NCBI RefSeq assembly: GCF_001293775.1
Contig: NZ_LGLN01000071.1
Coordinates: 38,176 to 84,376, forward strand
Source: Pseudomonas syringae pv. cilantro
GTDB taxonomy: Bacteria > Pseudomonadota > Gammaproteobacteria > Pseudomonadales > Pseudomonadaceae
Length of the DNA: 46,201 nt
Direction: 5' to 3'
A program made the position numbers and the translations under genes. Positions within the stretch are counted from its first letter, which is position 1; the number at the start of each line of letters is the position of its first letter. Shown here piece by piece: positions 16,873 to 25,448 of the stretch. The notes below the pieces were generated by a model. That model did not search any database. It saw nothing but the letters and a program-made list of their open reading frames with translations, and was not told the origin of the DNA.

Positions 16873-17766
16873 ATGTCGCTCGCTTTTCCCCTGGATGGAA
16901 ACGCCACACTGGTTTCCCTGATCAAGCCCCTGGCCGTTCGCCCCGGCTTTGTTGCCACGCATCTGCCCGAGGTACGCGTTCTGTCGGCCTTCGGCTACGT
17001 GGCCAGCAGCCCGCAGATCTACGAGCCCAGCCTGATGATTGTGGTGCAGGGCAGCAAGGTTGCCTGCCTGGGGCCGCGCACCTTCGAGTACGGCACCGGG
17101 CACTACCTGATTCAGGCGCTTTCCGTGCCCTTCAAGTGTGAAACCTTTGCCACGCCGGACAAGCCGCTGTACGGCGTATCAGTGGCCATCGACCGCGTGC
17201 TGCTTGGCGAGCTGGTGCAGGCGCTGGGTGCGGCAAGCGTGCGCGAAAGCCAGTTGCAGACCCCGGAATCCATGACCTCGGTAGTGATCGACCACGCAAT
17301 GCGCGACAGCGTCGAGCGGCTGCTGCGCTGTCTGCACGATCCGCTGGAATGTCAGGCGATGGGCCAGTCACGTGTCCGTGACGTGTTGTACAGCGCGCTG
17401 CGCGGGCCGCAGTCGGGTGTGTTGCGCGCTCTGGTCGAACAGCAGGGCCAGTTTGCGCGGATCGCCTCGGCGGTGACGTATCTGCACGATCATTATGATC
17501 ACGCGTTGAACGTCGACACCCTGGCGCGCTGCGCAAACATGAGCACCTCGACCTTTCACGAACACTTCAAGCGCAGCACGCTGTTGTCGCCGGTGCAGTA
17601 CCTCAAGCGCCTGCGCCTGCTCAAGGCCCAGCAACTGCTGGTCGCTGAAGGCCTGAACGTGGCTCAGGTCGCGCTCAAGGTCGGCTATCAGAGTGCGTCG
17701 CAGTTCAGCCGGGAATACAAACGTTACTTTGAAAGGAGTCCGGGTGAAGAGGGCTGTAGGGTTTAG
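16873..17766 (+). CDS. AraC-family regulator with AraC_N domain (YqhC-like)
   Basis: The 297-residue protein has an N-terminal cupin-like AraC_N domain (about 20-175; YEPSLMIVVQGSKVACLG) and a C-terminal double HTH (about 190-290; LARCANMSTSTFHEHFKRSTLLSPVQYLKRLRLLKAQQLL, VALKVGYQSASQFSREYKRYF). This is the architecture of E. coli YqhC, which responds to aldehydes and activates yqhD. The divergent dehydrogenase fits the same logic. The last residues (SPGEEGCRV) are short for the subgroup, and the gene ends directly at an AGCTT-type repeat. No clear ribosome site precedes the ATG. Confidence 0.88.
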   Translation: MSLAFPLDGNATLVSLIKPLAVRPGFVATHLPEVRVLSAFGYVASSPQIYEPSLMIVVQGSKVACLGPRTFEYGTGHYLIQALSVPFKCETFATPDKPLYGVSVAIDRVLLGELVQALGAASVRESQLQTPESMTSVVIDHAMRDSVERLLRCLHDPLECQAMGQSRVRDVLYSALRGPQSGVLRALVEQQGQFARIASAVTYLHDHYDHALNVDTLARCANMSTSTFHEHFKRSTLLSPVQYLKRLRLLKAQQLLVAEGLNVAQVALKVGYQSASQFSREYKRYFERSPGEEGCRV

Positions 17767-17803
17767 CTGCAAGCTACAAGCTTGCCGCTTTTAGCTTACA
17801 GCT
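17765..17803. repeat. AGCTT-type inverted repeat between convergent genes
   Basis: AGCTGCAAGCTA (17765-17776) and TAGCTTACAGCT (17792-17803) pair at 11 of 12 positions around a 15-base loop. The element fills the 45-base gap between the AraC and ETF-QO stop codons. It may act as a bidirectional transcription barrier. Similar AGCTTGCAGC units occur in the sucB-lpdG spacer. Confidence 0.6.
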
Positions 17804-17811
17804 GCTCCACC

Positions 17812-19467
17812 TCACATATTCGGGTAGGTCGGTCCGCCAGCGCCTTCCGGTGCTACCCAGGTGATGTTCTGCGAAGGGTCCTTGATGTCGCAGGTCTTGC
17901 AGTGCACGCAGTTCTGCGCGTTGATCTGGAAGCGCTTCTCGCCATCTTCCTTGGTAATGACTTCGTACACGCCTGCCGGGCAGTAGCGCTGGGCAGGTTC
18001 GTCGTACAGCGGCAGGTTCTTGCTGATCGGGATGCTCGGGTCGGTCAGCTTCAGGTGGCAGGGTTGTTCCTCTTCGTGGTTGGTGCTGGAGAGGAATACC
18101 GAGCTGAGCTTGTCGAAGCTGAGCTTGCCGTCGGGCTTGGGATAATCGATTTTCTTCGAGTCCGCCGCCAGCTTGAGGCAGGCATAATCAGGCTTGGTGT
18201 CGTGCAGGGTGAACGGCAGCTTGCCGCCGAAGAGGTTCTGATCGATAAAGTTGAATGCGCCGCCCTTGATCGCGCCGTATTTGTGGATTGCCACGCCGAA
18301 ATTGCGGCTGGCGAACAGCTCTGCATGCAGCCAGCTGGCTTTGAAGGCATCGACGTAGGAGGTCAGCACGTCGCCGCCTTCGTTGCCGGCGAACAGCGCG
18401 TCTGCCACCGAGTCGGCCGCGAGCATGCCGGACTTCATGGCCGTGTGGCTGCCCTTGATCTTGGCGAAGTTCAGCGTGCCCAGATCGCAGCCGATCAGTG
18501 CGCCGCCCGGGAAAACCATCTTCGGCAGCGAATTCAGGCCGCCCTTGGCGATGGCGCGGGCACCGTAGCTGATGCGCTTGCCGCCTTCCAGGTATTGTTT
18601 GATGACCGGGTGATGCTTGTAGCGCTGGAATTCGTCGAACGGCGACAGATACGGGTTGCTGTAGGACAAGTCGACGATAAGGCCGACCACCACCTGATTG
18701 TTTTCCAGGTGATACAGGAACGAGCCGCCCGGATTGGCATCATTCAGTGGCCAGCCTGCGGTATGCACCACCAGGCCCTGTTCATGTCTGGCCGGGTCGA
18801 CTTCCCAGATTTCCTTCAGACCGATGGCGTAGTGTTGCACATCGGCTTCGTCGTCGAGGTTGAAGCGTTTGAGCAATTGCTTGCCGATATGGCCACGGCA
18901 GCCTTCGGCGAACAGCGTGTATTTGGCGCGCAGTTCCATGCCGGGCGTGTACAGGCCTTCTTTCGGATTGCCCTCGCGGTCGACGCCGAGATCTCCGGTG
19001 ACGATGCCGCGCACCACGCCGTTCTCGTCGAACAGCGCTTCCTGAGCGGCAAAGCCCGGATAGATTTCCACGCCGAGGTTTTCAGCCTGCTGAGCGAGCC
19101 AGCGGCACAGATTGCCCAGAGAGATGATGTAGTTGCCCTGGTTGTGCATGGTCCTGGGCACGAAAAAATCGGGGATTTTCTGGGCTTTTTCGGCGTCGCG
19201 CAGCATATAGATGTCGTCGCGCTTGACCGGCGTATTGAGCGGAGCGCCCAGTTCCTGCCAGTTCGGGAACAGTTCGTTCAGCGCGCGGGGTTCGAACACT
19301 GCGCCGGAAAGAATGTGAGCACCTACTTCAGAGCCTTTTTCCACCACGCAGACGCTGATTTCCTTTCCGGCTTCAGCGGCCTTCTGTTTAAGGCGGCAAG
19401 CGGCAGAAAGCCCGGAAGGGCCGGCTCCGACGATAACGACGTCGAATTCCATGTATTCGCGTTCCAC
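17812..19467 (-). CDS. etfD: Electron transfer flavoprotein-ubiquinone oxidoreductase
   Basis: ETF-QO passes electrons from reduced ETF to ubiquinone at the inner membrane, linking acyl-CoA and some amino acid oxidations to respiration. The 551-residue protein has the FAD motif VVIVGAGPSGLSAACRL, a second FAD segment GCDLGTLNFAKIKGSHTAMKSGMLAAD, and a C-terminal 4Fe-4S site (CPAGVYEV, then NCVHCKTCDIKDPSQNI). The GTG start at 19467 is preferred because GGAG lies 8 bases before it; an ATG five codons later is possible. It is divergent from etfBA, its electron donor. Length is normal for the family. Confidence 0.95.
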   Translation of the reverse strand: MEREYMEFDVVIVGAGPSGLSAACRLKQKAAEAGKEISVCVVEKGSEVGAHILSGAVFEPRALNELFPNWQELGAPLNTPVKRDDIYMLRDAEKAQKIPDFFVPRTMHNQGNYIISLGNLCRWLAQQAENLGVEIYPGFAAQEALFDENGVVRGIVTGDLGVDREGNPKEGLYTPGMELRAKYTLFAEGCRGHIGKQLLKRFNLDDEADVQHYAIGLKEIWEVDPARHEQGLVVHTAGWPLNDANPGGSFLYHLENNQVVVGLIVDLSYSNPYLSPFDEFQRYKHHPVIKQYLEGGKRISYGARAIAKGGLNSLPKMVFPGGALIGCDLGTLNFAKIKGSHTAMKSGMLAADSVADALFAGNEGGDVLTSYVDAFKASWLHAELFASRNFGVAIHKYGAIKGGAFNFIDQNLFGGKLPFTLHDTKPDYACLKLAADSKKIDYPKPDGKLSFDKLSSVFLSSTNHEEEQPCHLKLTDPSIPISKNLPLYDEPAQRYCPAGVYEVITKEDGEKRFQINAQNCVHCKTCDIKDPSQNITWVAPEGAGGPTYPNM

Positions 19468-19575
19468 AGGCTATCTCCTACTCTCAAGGCTCACGGTGTT
19501 TTTATGGGGCGCTGCTTTATGTGCTGCTGCAGGCCTATGGAGGTGTTGGACACCGCCAGTCTTTTAATGGCACGC

Positions 19576-19604
19576 ATTATATCTACACCACTGCACGGGT
19601 CCAA
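19576..19604 (-). promoter_or_regulatory. Promoter of the ETF-QO gene
   Basis: On the minus strand a perfect TATAAT (19576-19581) stands 17 bp from TTGGAC (19599-19604). The -35 is weak. The leader would be about 100 nt. The PsrA-like palindrome directly adjoins the -35. Confidence 0.6.
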
Positions 19605-19622
19605 TACAAACGTTTGTTTGAA
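19605..19622. promoter_or_regulatory. PsrA-like fatty-acid-responsive operator
   Basis: The 18 bases TACAAACG-TT-TGTTTGAA form an imperfect palindrome that contains CAAAC...GTTTG, the core described for the TetR-type regulator PsrA of Pseudomonas. It abuts the -35 of the ETF-QO promoter. PsrA represses fatty-acid oxidation genes until long-chain acyl ligands bind. Control of electron-transfer-flavoprotein genes by it is logical. Binding is inferred from the motif only. Confidence 0.55.
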
Positions 19623-19836
19623 TCGGCCGCAGGCCAGATAAATCAAAGACACCAGACCCGGAACTGGCCGATTTGGCGTATTGACCGGAAAAGGCGTTGC
19701 GGTCAAGATACGGGCGGTTTTGCGTTTGCCGTAGGCTGAAACGAGGTTCGACCGAATCTCCCAAAAGGCATCAGGCGAACGCGGTGCAGGCAACAGGTCA
19801 ACGTCGCACGGCGCATTTTACACATCCTGCCGGTGC

Positions 19837-19864
19837 TTGACGGGTGGCTTCCAGCTTTTATAGG
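19837..19864 (+). promoter_or_regulatory. Promoter of etfBA
   Basis: TTGACG at 19837-19842, 16 bp, TATAGG at 19859-19864, about 100 bases before the etfB start. The rest of the 500-base divergent spacer (19468-19967) holds the PsrA-like site and the opposite promoter; I see no further gene in it. Confidence 0.55.
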
Positions 19865-19967
19865 GCCGTTGGACGCTGGCCTGCACCCATACGATTGCTT
19901 GTTGAGGACACATATCGATCGCCTGGCGCTGCCGGGCGACTTCTTTTCACCGGAGAGTGAGGAATCC

Positions 19968-20717
19968 ATGAAGGTTCTTGTAGCTGTCAAACGAGTGGTC
20001 GACTACAACGTCAAGGTTCGCGTCAAGGCGGACAACTCCGGCGTCGATCTGGCCAACGTCAAAATGTCCATGAATCCTTTCTGCGAAATCGCTGTTGAAG
20101 AAGCGGTACGCTTGAAAGAGAAGGGCGTTGCGAGCGAAATCGTGGTGGTTACCATCGGCCCGACCACTGCTCAGGAACAGTTGCGTACTGCTCTGGCATT
20201 GGGTGCCGATCGTGCCGTTCTGGTCGAAACCGCTGAAGAACTGACTTCCCTGGCCGTGGCCAAGCTGCTCAAGGCCGTTGTCGACAAGGAGCAGCCACAA
20301 CTGGTGATCCTCGGCAAACAGGCGATCGACAGCGACAACAACCAGACCGGTCAGATGCTCGCTGCGCTGAGCGGCTATCCGCAAGGGACTTTCGCGTCGA
20401 AAGTCGAAGTGACCGGCGACAAGGTTGCCGTGACCCGCGAAATCGACGGCGGTCTGCAGACCGTTTCCCTGAGCCTGCCCGCCATCGTGACTACAGACCT
20501 GCGTCTGAACGAGCCACGTTACGCTTCGCTGCCCAACATCATGAAAGCCAAGAAGAAGCCGCTCGAAGTGCTGACGCCTGATGCACTGGGTGTTTCCACG
20601 GCCTCGACCAACAAGACCGTCAAGGTTGAAGCGCCTGCCGCACGTAGCGCAGGCATCAAGGTCAAGTCGGTGGCTGAACTGGTCGAGAAACTGAAAAACG
20701 AAGCGAAGGTAATCTAA
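19968..20717 (+). CDS. etfB: Electron transfer flavoprotein beta subunit
   Basis: EtfB binds AMP and forms the docking face for acyl-CoA dehydrogenases in the soluble ETF heterodimer. The 249-residue protein starts [20 protein letters not shown] and has [19 protein letters not shown], the AMP-site block [25 protein letters not shown] and the C-terminal recognition-loop region [29 protein letters not shown]. The ATG at 19968 follows GTGAGGAATCC; the upstream open frame is not conserved. Its stop TAA is immediately followed by the etfA ATG. Confidence 0.96.
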   Translation: MKVLVAVKRVVDYNVKVRVKADNSGVDLANVKMSMNPFCEIAVEEAVRLKEKGVASEIVVVTIGPTTAQEQLRTALALGADRAVLVETAEELTSLAVAKLLKAVVDKEQPQLVILGKQAIDSDNNQTGQMLAALSGYPQGTFASKVEVTGDKVAVTREIDGGLQTVSLSLPAIVTTDLRLNEPRYASLPNIMKAKKKPLEVLTPDALGVSTASTNKTVKVEAPAARSAGIKVKSVAELVEKLKNEAKVI

Positions 20718-21647
20718 ATGACGATCCTGGTTATCGCTGAACACGACAATGCGACCGTAGCCCCGGCTACGCTCAATACCGTTGCTGCCGCGCAGAAGAT
20801 CGGCGGTGACATTCACCTGCTGGTCGCTGGCTCGGGCATCAGCACGATTGGCGAAGCGGCTGCGAAAATTGCCGGTGTGACGAAGGTGCTTGTGGCTGAT
20901 AACGCGGCCTACGCGCATCAACTGCCGGAAAACGTCGCGCCGCTGGTGGTCGAGCTGGCTTCCGGTTACAGCCATGTGCTGGCCGCAGCCACGTCGAATG
21001 GCAAAAACATTCTGCCTCGCGTTGCCGCGCAGCTGGATGTGGACCAGATCTCCGAGATCGTTTCGGTAGAGTCGGCTGACACGTTCACTCGCCCGATCTA
21101 TGCCGGTAACGCGATTGCCACTGTGCAGTCCACGGCCTCGGTCAAGGTCATCACCGTGCGTGCTACCGGCTTCGATCCGGTGGCTGCTGAAGGTGGCTCG
21201 GCGGCCGTCGAAGCGGTTTCGGCGGTTCACGATGCGGGCAAATCGAGCTTCGTAGGCGAAGAACTGGCCAAGTCTGATCGTCCAGAGCTGACCGCAGCCA
21301 AAATCGTCGTTTCCGGCGGTCGCGGCATGCAGAATGGCGATAACTTCAAGCACTTGTACACCCTGGCCGACAAGCTCGGCGCTGCGGTCGGCGCTTCCCG
21401 CGCGGCGGTCGACGCCGGTTTTGTGCCCAACGACATGCAGGTCGGTCAGACCGGCAAGATCGTTGCGCCACAGCTGTACATCGCGGTCGGTATTTCCGGC
21501 GCGATCCAGCATCTGGCCGGCATGAAGGATTCCAAGGTGATCGTCGCGATCAACAAGGATGAAGAGGCGCCGATCTTCCAGGTGGCCGATTACGGTCTGG
21601 TGGCTGATCTGTTCGAAGCCATTCCTGAACTGGAGAAGCTGGTTTAA
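20718..21647 (+). CDS. etfA: Electron transfer flavoprotein alpha subunit
   Basis: EtfA carries the FAD that receives electrons from dehydrogenases and hands them to ETF-QO. The 309-residue protein has the N-terminal alpha/beta domain ([11 protein letters not shown]) and a C-terminal FAD domain with [54 protein letters not shown] and [21 protein letters not shown], the standard family signature. It starts directly after the etfB stop. A terminator with a large loop follows. Confidence 0.96.
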   Translation: MTILVIAEHDNATVAPATLNTVAAAQKIGGDIHLLVAGSGISTIGEAAAKIAGVTKVLVADNAAYAHQLPENVAPLVVELASGYSHVLAAATSNGKNILPRVAAQLDVDQISEIVSVESADTFTRPIYAGNAIATVQSTASVKVITVRATGFDPVAAEGGSAAVEAVSAVHDAGKSSFVGEELAKSDRPELTAAKIVVSGGRGMQNGDNFKHLYTLADKLGAAVGASRAAVDAGFVPNDMQVGQTGKIVAPQLYIAVGISGAIQHLAGMKDSKVIVAINKDEEAPIFQVADYGLVADLFEAIPELEKLV

Positions 21648-21687
21648 ACCACGTCTGGTTCAAGCCTTGCTCTTCCACTATAAAGAG

Positions 21688-21759
21688 AACCCGTTCCGTC
21701 CATGGTGTGTGCCCGCAGCAAGTCTGCGGTACGCTTGCCCGGATTGAACGGGTTTTTTT
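21688..21759 (+). terminator. Terminator after etfA
   Basis: AACCCGTTC (21688-21696) pairs exactly with GAACGGGTT (21746-21754), followed by further T. The 49-base loop contains a second hairpin, CCGCAG/CTGCGG (21713-21718/21724-21729). The run of T ends 23 bases before the next start codon. Confidence 0.7.
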
Positions 21760-21781
21760 ATCGATTTCAGAAGGACTCATC

Positions 21782-22609
21782 ATGGGCCGCAACAGGCTGC
21801 TGACTTCGCTGCTGGCGGGCGTGCTACTGCTGCCTCCGCTGGCCCTTGCCGCCGGTAAATGCGAGCGTCTGATCGTGACAGGCAGCCCGGATGCACCGCC
21901 ATACTTATGGCGTGATCCCCAGGACCCTCGCCACCTGATGGGCGCGAATGCCGATCTGCTGAGTCAAGCGGCAGGCACGTTGGGTGTCAAGGTCGAGTTT
22001 CTGTACGGCGGCAAGCGCAGTCAGGCGCTTGAAGAAGTGCGCAGCGGGCGCATGGACATGCTGGCGGATGCACCTTTGAATGACGCTCAGCTCGAAATCC
22101 TCGATTATATTCATCCGCCGATCGTGCAGAACGACATCGTGGTCTGGACTCGTCGCGATCATGCTGTGCCGTTCAATACGCTGGGCGAGCTGCACGGGCA
22201 TCCGGGAGTCATGTCGGAAAAGACTCGCCTGACGCCGTCATTTGAAGCACTGACCAGGCAGCACCTGACGCTGGAGCGGGTGCCAGGTTTGACTCCGGCC
22301 TTTCAGAAGCTGGCGCTGGGCGAAGCGGATTATGTGCTTGCCGGGCGCTATGCCGGGATGGTCATGGTGCAGACCCTGGGCCTGTCTTCGGACCTGATTG
22401 CTCAGCCTGTGCCGGTCGATACACCGGGTTTCTATCTGGCATTGTCGTTCAACTCGGCCTGCAACGATCCATGGTTGCGCGGACAGCTGGCGAAAAAGAT
22501 GACAGAATCTGTGGACTCCGGCCTTGCGAGCGAAGTCATCAGGCACAATCTGGAATTATGGAAAACCCAGTTGTTGCAGCCCGCCGGTGCCAGCGCCTCA
22601 AACAAGTAG
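21782..22609 (+). CDS. Periplasmic binding protein, bacterial family 3 (amino acid type)
   Basis: The 275-residue product has a signal peptide (LLTSLLAGVLLLPPLALAAG, cleavage near residue 23) and then a family-3 solute-binding fold: LIVTGSPDAPPYLWRD, MGANADLLSQAAGTLGVKVEFLYGGKRSQALEEVRSGRMDMLADAPL, DYVLAGRYAGMVM. No permease or ATPase gene is beside it, so it need not serve an ABC transporter; it may be a sensor or an envelope factor. It begins an operon with two lipoproteins: their genes start 11 bases after its stop and with a 4-base overlap, respectively. The AAGGA site precedes the ATG at 21782. Function is not recognised. Confidence 0.8.
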   Translation: MGRNRLLTSLLAGVLLLPPLALAAGKCERLIVTGSPDAPPYLWRDPQDPRHLMGANADLLSQAAGTLGVKVEFLYGGKRSQALEEVRSGRMDMLADAPLNDAQLEILDYIHPPIVQNDIVVWTRRDHAVPFNTLGELHGHPGVMSEKTRLTPSFEALTRQHLTLERVPGLTPAFQKLALGEADYVLAGRYAGMVMVQTLGLSSDLIAQPVPVDTPGFYLALSFNSACNDPWLRGQLAKKMTESVDSGLASEVIRHNLELWKTQLLQPAGASASNK

Positions 22610-22620
22610 GAATGTTTTTT

Positions 22621-22974
22621 GTGAGTATTCGTCTTTCAATTGCCGTCACGGCAATCGCCATACTGGTCGGTTGTGCCAGTGATCCTGTCCCGACCGAGCA
22701 ATTCAAACTGACCGAGCAGGCCCTGCAGCAGGCCAAGGCCGTCGGTGCCACTGATGATCAGCCGGAAATGGAAACCGCCCTGTCCTCGTTCGCTGAAGCG
22801 CGTGCGGCAATGGCGGCGCAGTCCTACAAGCAAGCACGCATGAACGCGGAGCGGGCCGAGCTGGATGCGCGGTTGGCGGAAGCGCGAGTCCTCACGCTCA
22901 AGAGTCAGGAGCAGGTCAATCAACTGAATACCCGTCTCAATCGCTTGCGCAAGCAACTGGGGGAGGCGCAATGA
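22621..22974 (+). CDS. Small DUF4398-type lipoprotein
   Basis: The 117-residue protein has a lipoprotein signal with lipobox LVGC (Cys18), then a helical region about 25-110 (TEQALQQAKAVGATDDQPEMETALSS, FAEARAAMAAQSYKQARMNAERAELDARLAEARVLTLKSQEQ) rich in Ala, Glu, Gln and Arg, probably a helical hairpin or coiled coil. It resembles the DUF4398 family. The GTG at 22621 is chosen because TAGGA stands about 10 bases before it; the ATG at 22612 is too close to that site. Its end overlaps the next start by 4 bases (ATGA). The role is unknown. Confidence 0.8.
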   Translation: MSIRLSIAVTAIAILVGCASDPVPTEQFKLTEQALQQAKAVGATDDQPEMETALSSFAEARAAMAAQSYKQARMNAERAELDARLAEARVLTLKSQEQVNQLNTRLNRLRKQLGEAQ

Positions 22975-23786
22975 ACCGTATCCCGTGTGTACTAAGCGTA
23001 TGCCTGCTGCTGGGTTCGGCCGGTCTGTATGGCTGTGCCGGTCATCAAGACAGCGGGCAAGCGCTGCAGCAGGCCAATGCCGATTTCCAGAAGGTCAAGG
23101 AGGACACTGACGTGCTGCGCAGCGCGCCGAAGGATGTCATCCGTGCCGGTGAATCCCTGGCCCGCGCCGAGCGCTTGTCCAGCTATCTGGGCAGTGGCGC
23201 GGATGTCAGTCATTACGCGTACCTGAGTAGCCGCTATAGCGAAATCGCCCGTGAGCACAGCAATTTGCTGCTCAGTCAGGAGCGTTTGGCGAAAATGGAC
23301 CTTGAGCGCCAGCGTATGCAACTGGCGCTGCGTGAAGCCAAACTGGCCAGCGCGCAGCAGCAGGGGCGCTGGCTGGAAGATCAGATCCTCAGTCTGGCAA
23401 CCACGCAGACTGATCGCGGTCTGGTCATGACCCTGGGCGACGTACTGTTCGACGCCGGGCATGCCGAGCTGAAAAACTCTGCCAGTCGCACCATTCTCAA
23501 GGTCGTGCAGTTTCTGCAGATCAATCCGCGTCGTGTAGTGCGGATCGAGGGCTACACCGACAGTACCGGTGATCGTCAGGAAAATCTGAATCTGTCGAAG
23601 GATCGGGCGCAAGCGGTCGCGGACATGCTGATGGATCTGGGCATCGACGAAAAACGTATCCAGGTTCAGGGTTACGGCCAGCAGTTTCCTGTAGATGGCA
23701 ATGCCTCCGAACGCGGCAGAGCGCAGAACCGCCGTGTCGAAATTGTGTTTTCGGATGAAAAAGGTCAGCTGGGCGCCGCTCGTTAA
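22971..23786 (+). CDS. OmpA-like lipoprotein with N-terminal DUF4398-like region
   Basis: The 271-residue lipoprotein has lipobox LYGC (Cys22), a helical N-terminal half (about 30-140) that resembles the preceding small lipoprotein (QALQQANADFQKVKED), and a C-terminal OmpA-like peptidoglycan-binding domain (about 150-262). The latter shows TLGDVLFDAGHAELK, VVRIEGYTDSTGDRQENLNLSKDRAQAVADML and GYGQQFPVDGNASERGRAQNRRVEIVF, with the Asp and Arg that hold diaminopimelate. It should tether the outer membrane to the cell wall. It is translationally coupled to the gene before it. Confidence 0.88.
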   Translation: MNRIPCVLSVCLLLGSAGLYGCAGHQDSGQALQQANADFQKVKEDTDVLRSAPKDVIRAGESLARAERLSSYLGSGADVSHYAYLSSRYSEIAREHSNLLLSQERLAKMDLERQRMQLALREAKLASAQQQGRWLEDQILSLATTQTDRGLVMTLGDVLFDAGHAELKNSASRTILKVVQFLQINPRRVVRIEGYTDSTGDRQENLNLSKDRAQAVADMLMDLGIDEKRIQVQGYGQQFPVDGNASERGRAQNRRVEIVFSDEKGQLGAAR

Positions 23787-23807
23787 CATCAATTGCCTGT
23801 AAAGAAG

Positions 23808-23839
23808 CCCGACGCCGGTAACGGTCTCGGGTTTTTTTT
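23808..23839 (+). terminator. Terminator of the envelope operon
   Basis: CCCGACGCCG (23808-23817) and CGGTCTCGGG (23822-23831) pair except for one mismatch and one G-T pair, followed by eight T. It closes the transcription unit begun at 21782. Confidence 0.8.
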
Positions 23840-23937
23840 GGCTTTAAACGGCGCGTATATGGCGTGTATGGCCGCGTTTATTTTTCGCGCAGCGGTGGCG
23901 ATCGCTGGCTTGATCGTAAACTGTTCCCGTACACTTC

Positions 23938-23991
23938 TTGACTGCACCGGTTATTATCGATCTGTATTTTTAAAAATAAAAAGTTACCGGT
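23938..23991 (+). promoter_or_regulatory. Leader of the MocR gene with paired ACCGGT sites
   Basis: ACCGGT occurs at 23946-23951 and again at 23986-23991, 40 bp apart, on either side of an AT-only stretch (TATTTTTAAAAATAAAAA). TTGACT at 23938-23943 could be a -35, but no good -10 is at the right distance. Paired sites about four turns apart before a MocR gene suggest autoregulation. This is a weak, motif-only call. Confidence 0.3.
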
Positions 23992-24008
23992 CTTTTCGAG
24001 GCTGTGCC

Positions 24009-25448
24009 ATGACCAATCTTTTGCTTTATCAGCGCATCGCTCAGCAACTGGCTGAAGACATTCGACGCGGCGTCTATCAGCCCGGGGAGCGAGTGCCGTC
24101 GGTTCGCAAGATGAGCTCGCAGCTCAATGTCAGTCATGCCACGGTGTTGCAGGCGTATGCCAATCTCGAAGATCAAGGCCTGATCCGGGCGCGTCCGCAG
24201 TCCGGTTATTACGTTCACCAGACGCCTGCGTTGACCGCCTCCACGCCAGACATCGCGCGCGTCGAGCGGCCCGGGCTGGTCACTCGCAGCAGTATCATTC
24301 AGCAAGTGCTCGAAGAATCGCGCCGTGATGGAGTGTTCGCCTTGGGCGCGGCAGTGCCGCATGTGGATTATCTGCCGGTGCGTGCGCTGCATCAGCAACT
24401 CGCCAAGGTGACGCGTTTTCAAAGTCCGCGCGCGTTCAGCTATATGTTCAGCCCGGGTTTCGAGCCGCTGCGCAGGCAGGTTGCGATTCGCATGCGCGAT
24501 GCAGGCGTGGTGGTCGATCCGTCGGAAGTGGTGATTACGCATGGCTGTGTCGATGCGCTGCAAATGGCCCTGCGGGTGCTGACCCGGCCCGGCGACCTGA
24601 TCGCCGCGGAATCCCCGGCGTATTACGGTTTGTTGCAGCTCGCCGATCTGCTGGGTCTGAAAGTCATCGAGATTCCCAGTGATCCGGCCACCGGTATCAG
24701 CCTCGAGGCTCTGCAACTGGCGGCTAATCAGTGGTCGATCAAGGCCTTGGTGCTGACCTCGCGGCTCAGTAATCCTCTGGGCGGCACCATGCCCGAGGAG
24801 CGGCAGAAAAACCTGCTGCGTCTGGCTTCCGATTTCGATATTCAGGTGGTTGAAGACGACGTTTACGGCGAGCTGATGTTCGAGGTCGGACGTACCAAGG
24901 CGCTCAAGGCGTTCGACCGGCTGGGGAGGGTGATCTATTGCTCCAGCTTCTCCAAGACACTCTCGCCGGGCGTGCGCGTCGGCTGGATAATCGCTGGCAA
25001 ATACCAGGCCGAGATTCAGCGTTTGCAGACCTTCAGCACGCACTCCGCGTGCAGCGTCACGCAGATGGGGGTTGCTGCGTACCTTGAGAACGGTGGCTAT
25101 GACCGGCATCTACGCTTCATACGTCTGGAATACCGCAAGAACCTCAGCGCCTATCAGCTCGCCGTGCAGCAGTTCTTTCCTGAAGGTACGCAGATGAGCC
25201 GCCCGGCAGGAGGCTTCATTCTGTGGGTCAGTCTGCCGGGCCGGGTCAACACGCAAGAGTTGCATGTTCGCGCGCTGGAGCAAGGCATCAGTATTGCGCC
25301 AGGCCTTGTTTTCAGTAATACCGAGCAGTTCAACCACTGCATCCGCCTGAACTGCGGCATGCCGTGGAACAAGGAGGCGGAGCGCGCGCTGATGACGCTG
25401 GGTATGCTGGCGAAACAGCTGTGTCATGACACCGTTCCGGTCTACTGA
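24009..25448 (+). CDS. MocR-type regulator: GntR DNA-binding domain fused to PLP aminotransferase
   Basis: The 479-residue protein has a GntR winged HTH at about 1-75 (LYQRIAQQLAEDIRRGVYQPGERVPSVRKMSSQLNVSHATVLQAYANLEDQGLI) and a fold-type I aminotransferase domain at about 100-475. The PLP lysine is in YCSSFSKTLSPGVRVGWI; the Asp that contacts PLP nitrogen is in VVEDDVYGE. MocR proteins use PLP or PLP adducts as signals and often control vitamin B6, GABA or taurine genes. No such target adjoins this one. The ATG at 24009 has GAGG upstream; the open frame to 23793 includes the preceding terminator and is rejected. Confidence 0.92.
   Translation: MTNLLLYQRIAQQLAEDIRRGVYQPGERVPSVRKMSSQLNVSHATVLQAYANLEDQGLIRARPQSGYYVHQTPALTASTPDIARVERPGLVTRSSIIQQVLEESRRDGVFALGAAVPHVDYLPVRALHQQLAKVTRFQSPRAFSYMFSPGFEPLRRQVAIRMRDAGVVVDPSEVVITHGCVDALQMALRVLTRPGDLIAAESPAYYGLLQLADLLGLKVIEIPSDPATGISLEALQLAANQWSIKALVLTSRLSNPLGGTMPEERQKNLLRLASDFDIQVVEDDVYGELMFEVGRTKALKAFDRLGRVIYCSSFSKTLSPGVRVGWIIAGKYQAEIQRLQTFSTHSACSVTQMGVAAYLENGGYDRHLRFIRLEYRKNLSAYQLAVQQFFPEGTQMSRPAGGFILWVSLPGRVNTQELHVRALEQGISIAPGLVFSNTEQFNHCIRLNCGMPWNKEAERALMTLGMLAKQLCHDTVPVY

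Noticed and set aside
17782..19641. 619-codon plus-strand frame opposite the ETF-QO gene
   Set aside because: It spans the repeat, the whole complementary gene and the promoter region; the protein looks like a translated complement without motifs.
23793..24008. 72-codon N-terminal extension of the MocR regulator
   Set aside because: It includes the terminator of the preceding operon and an A/T-only promoter-like region; the GntR domain begins exactly at the ATG at 24009.
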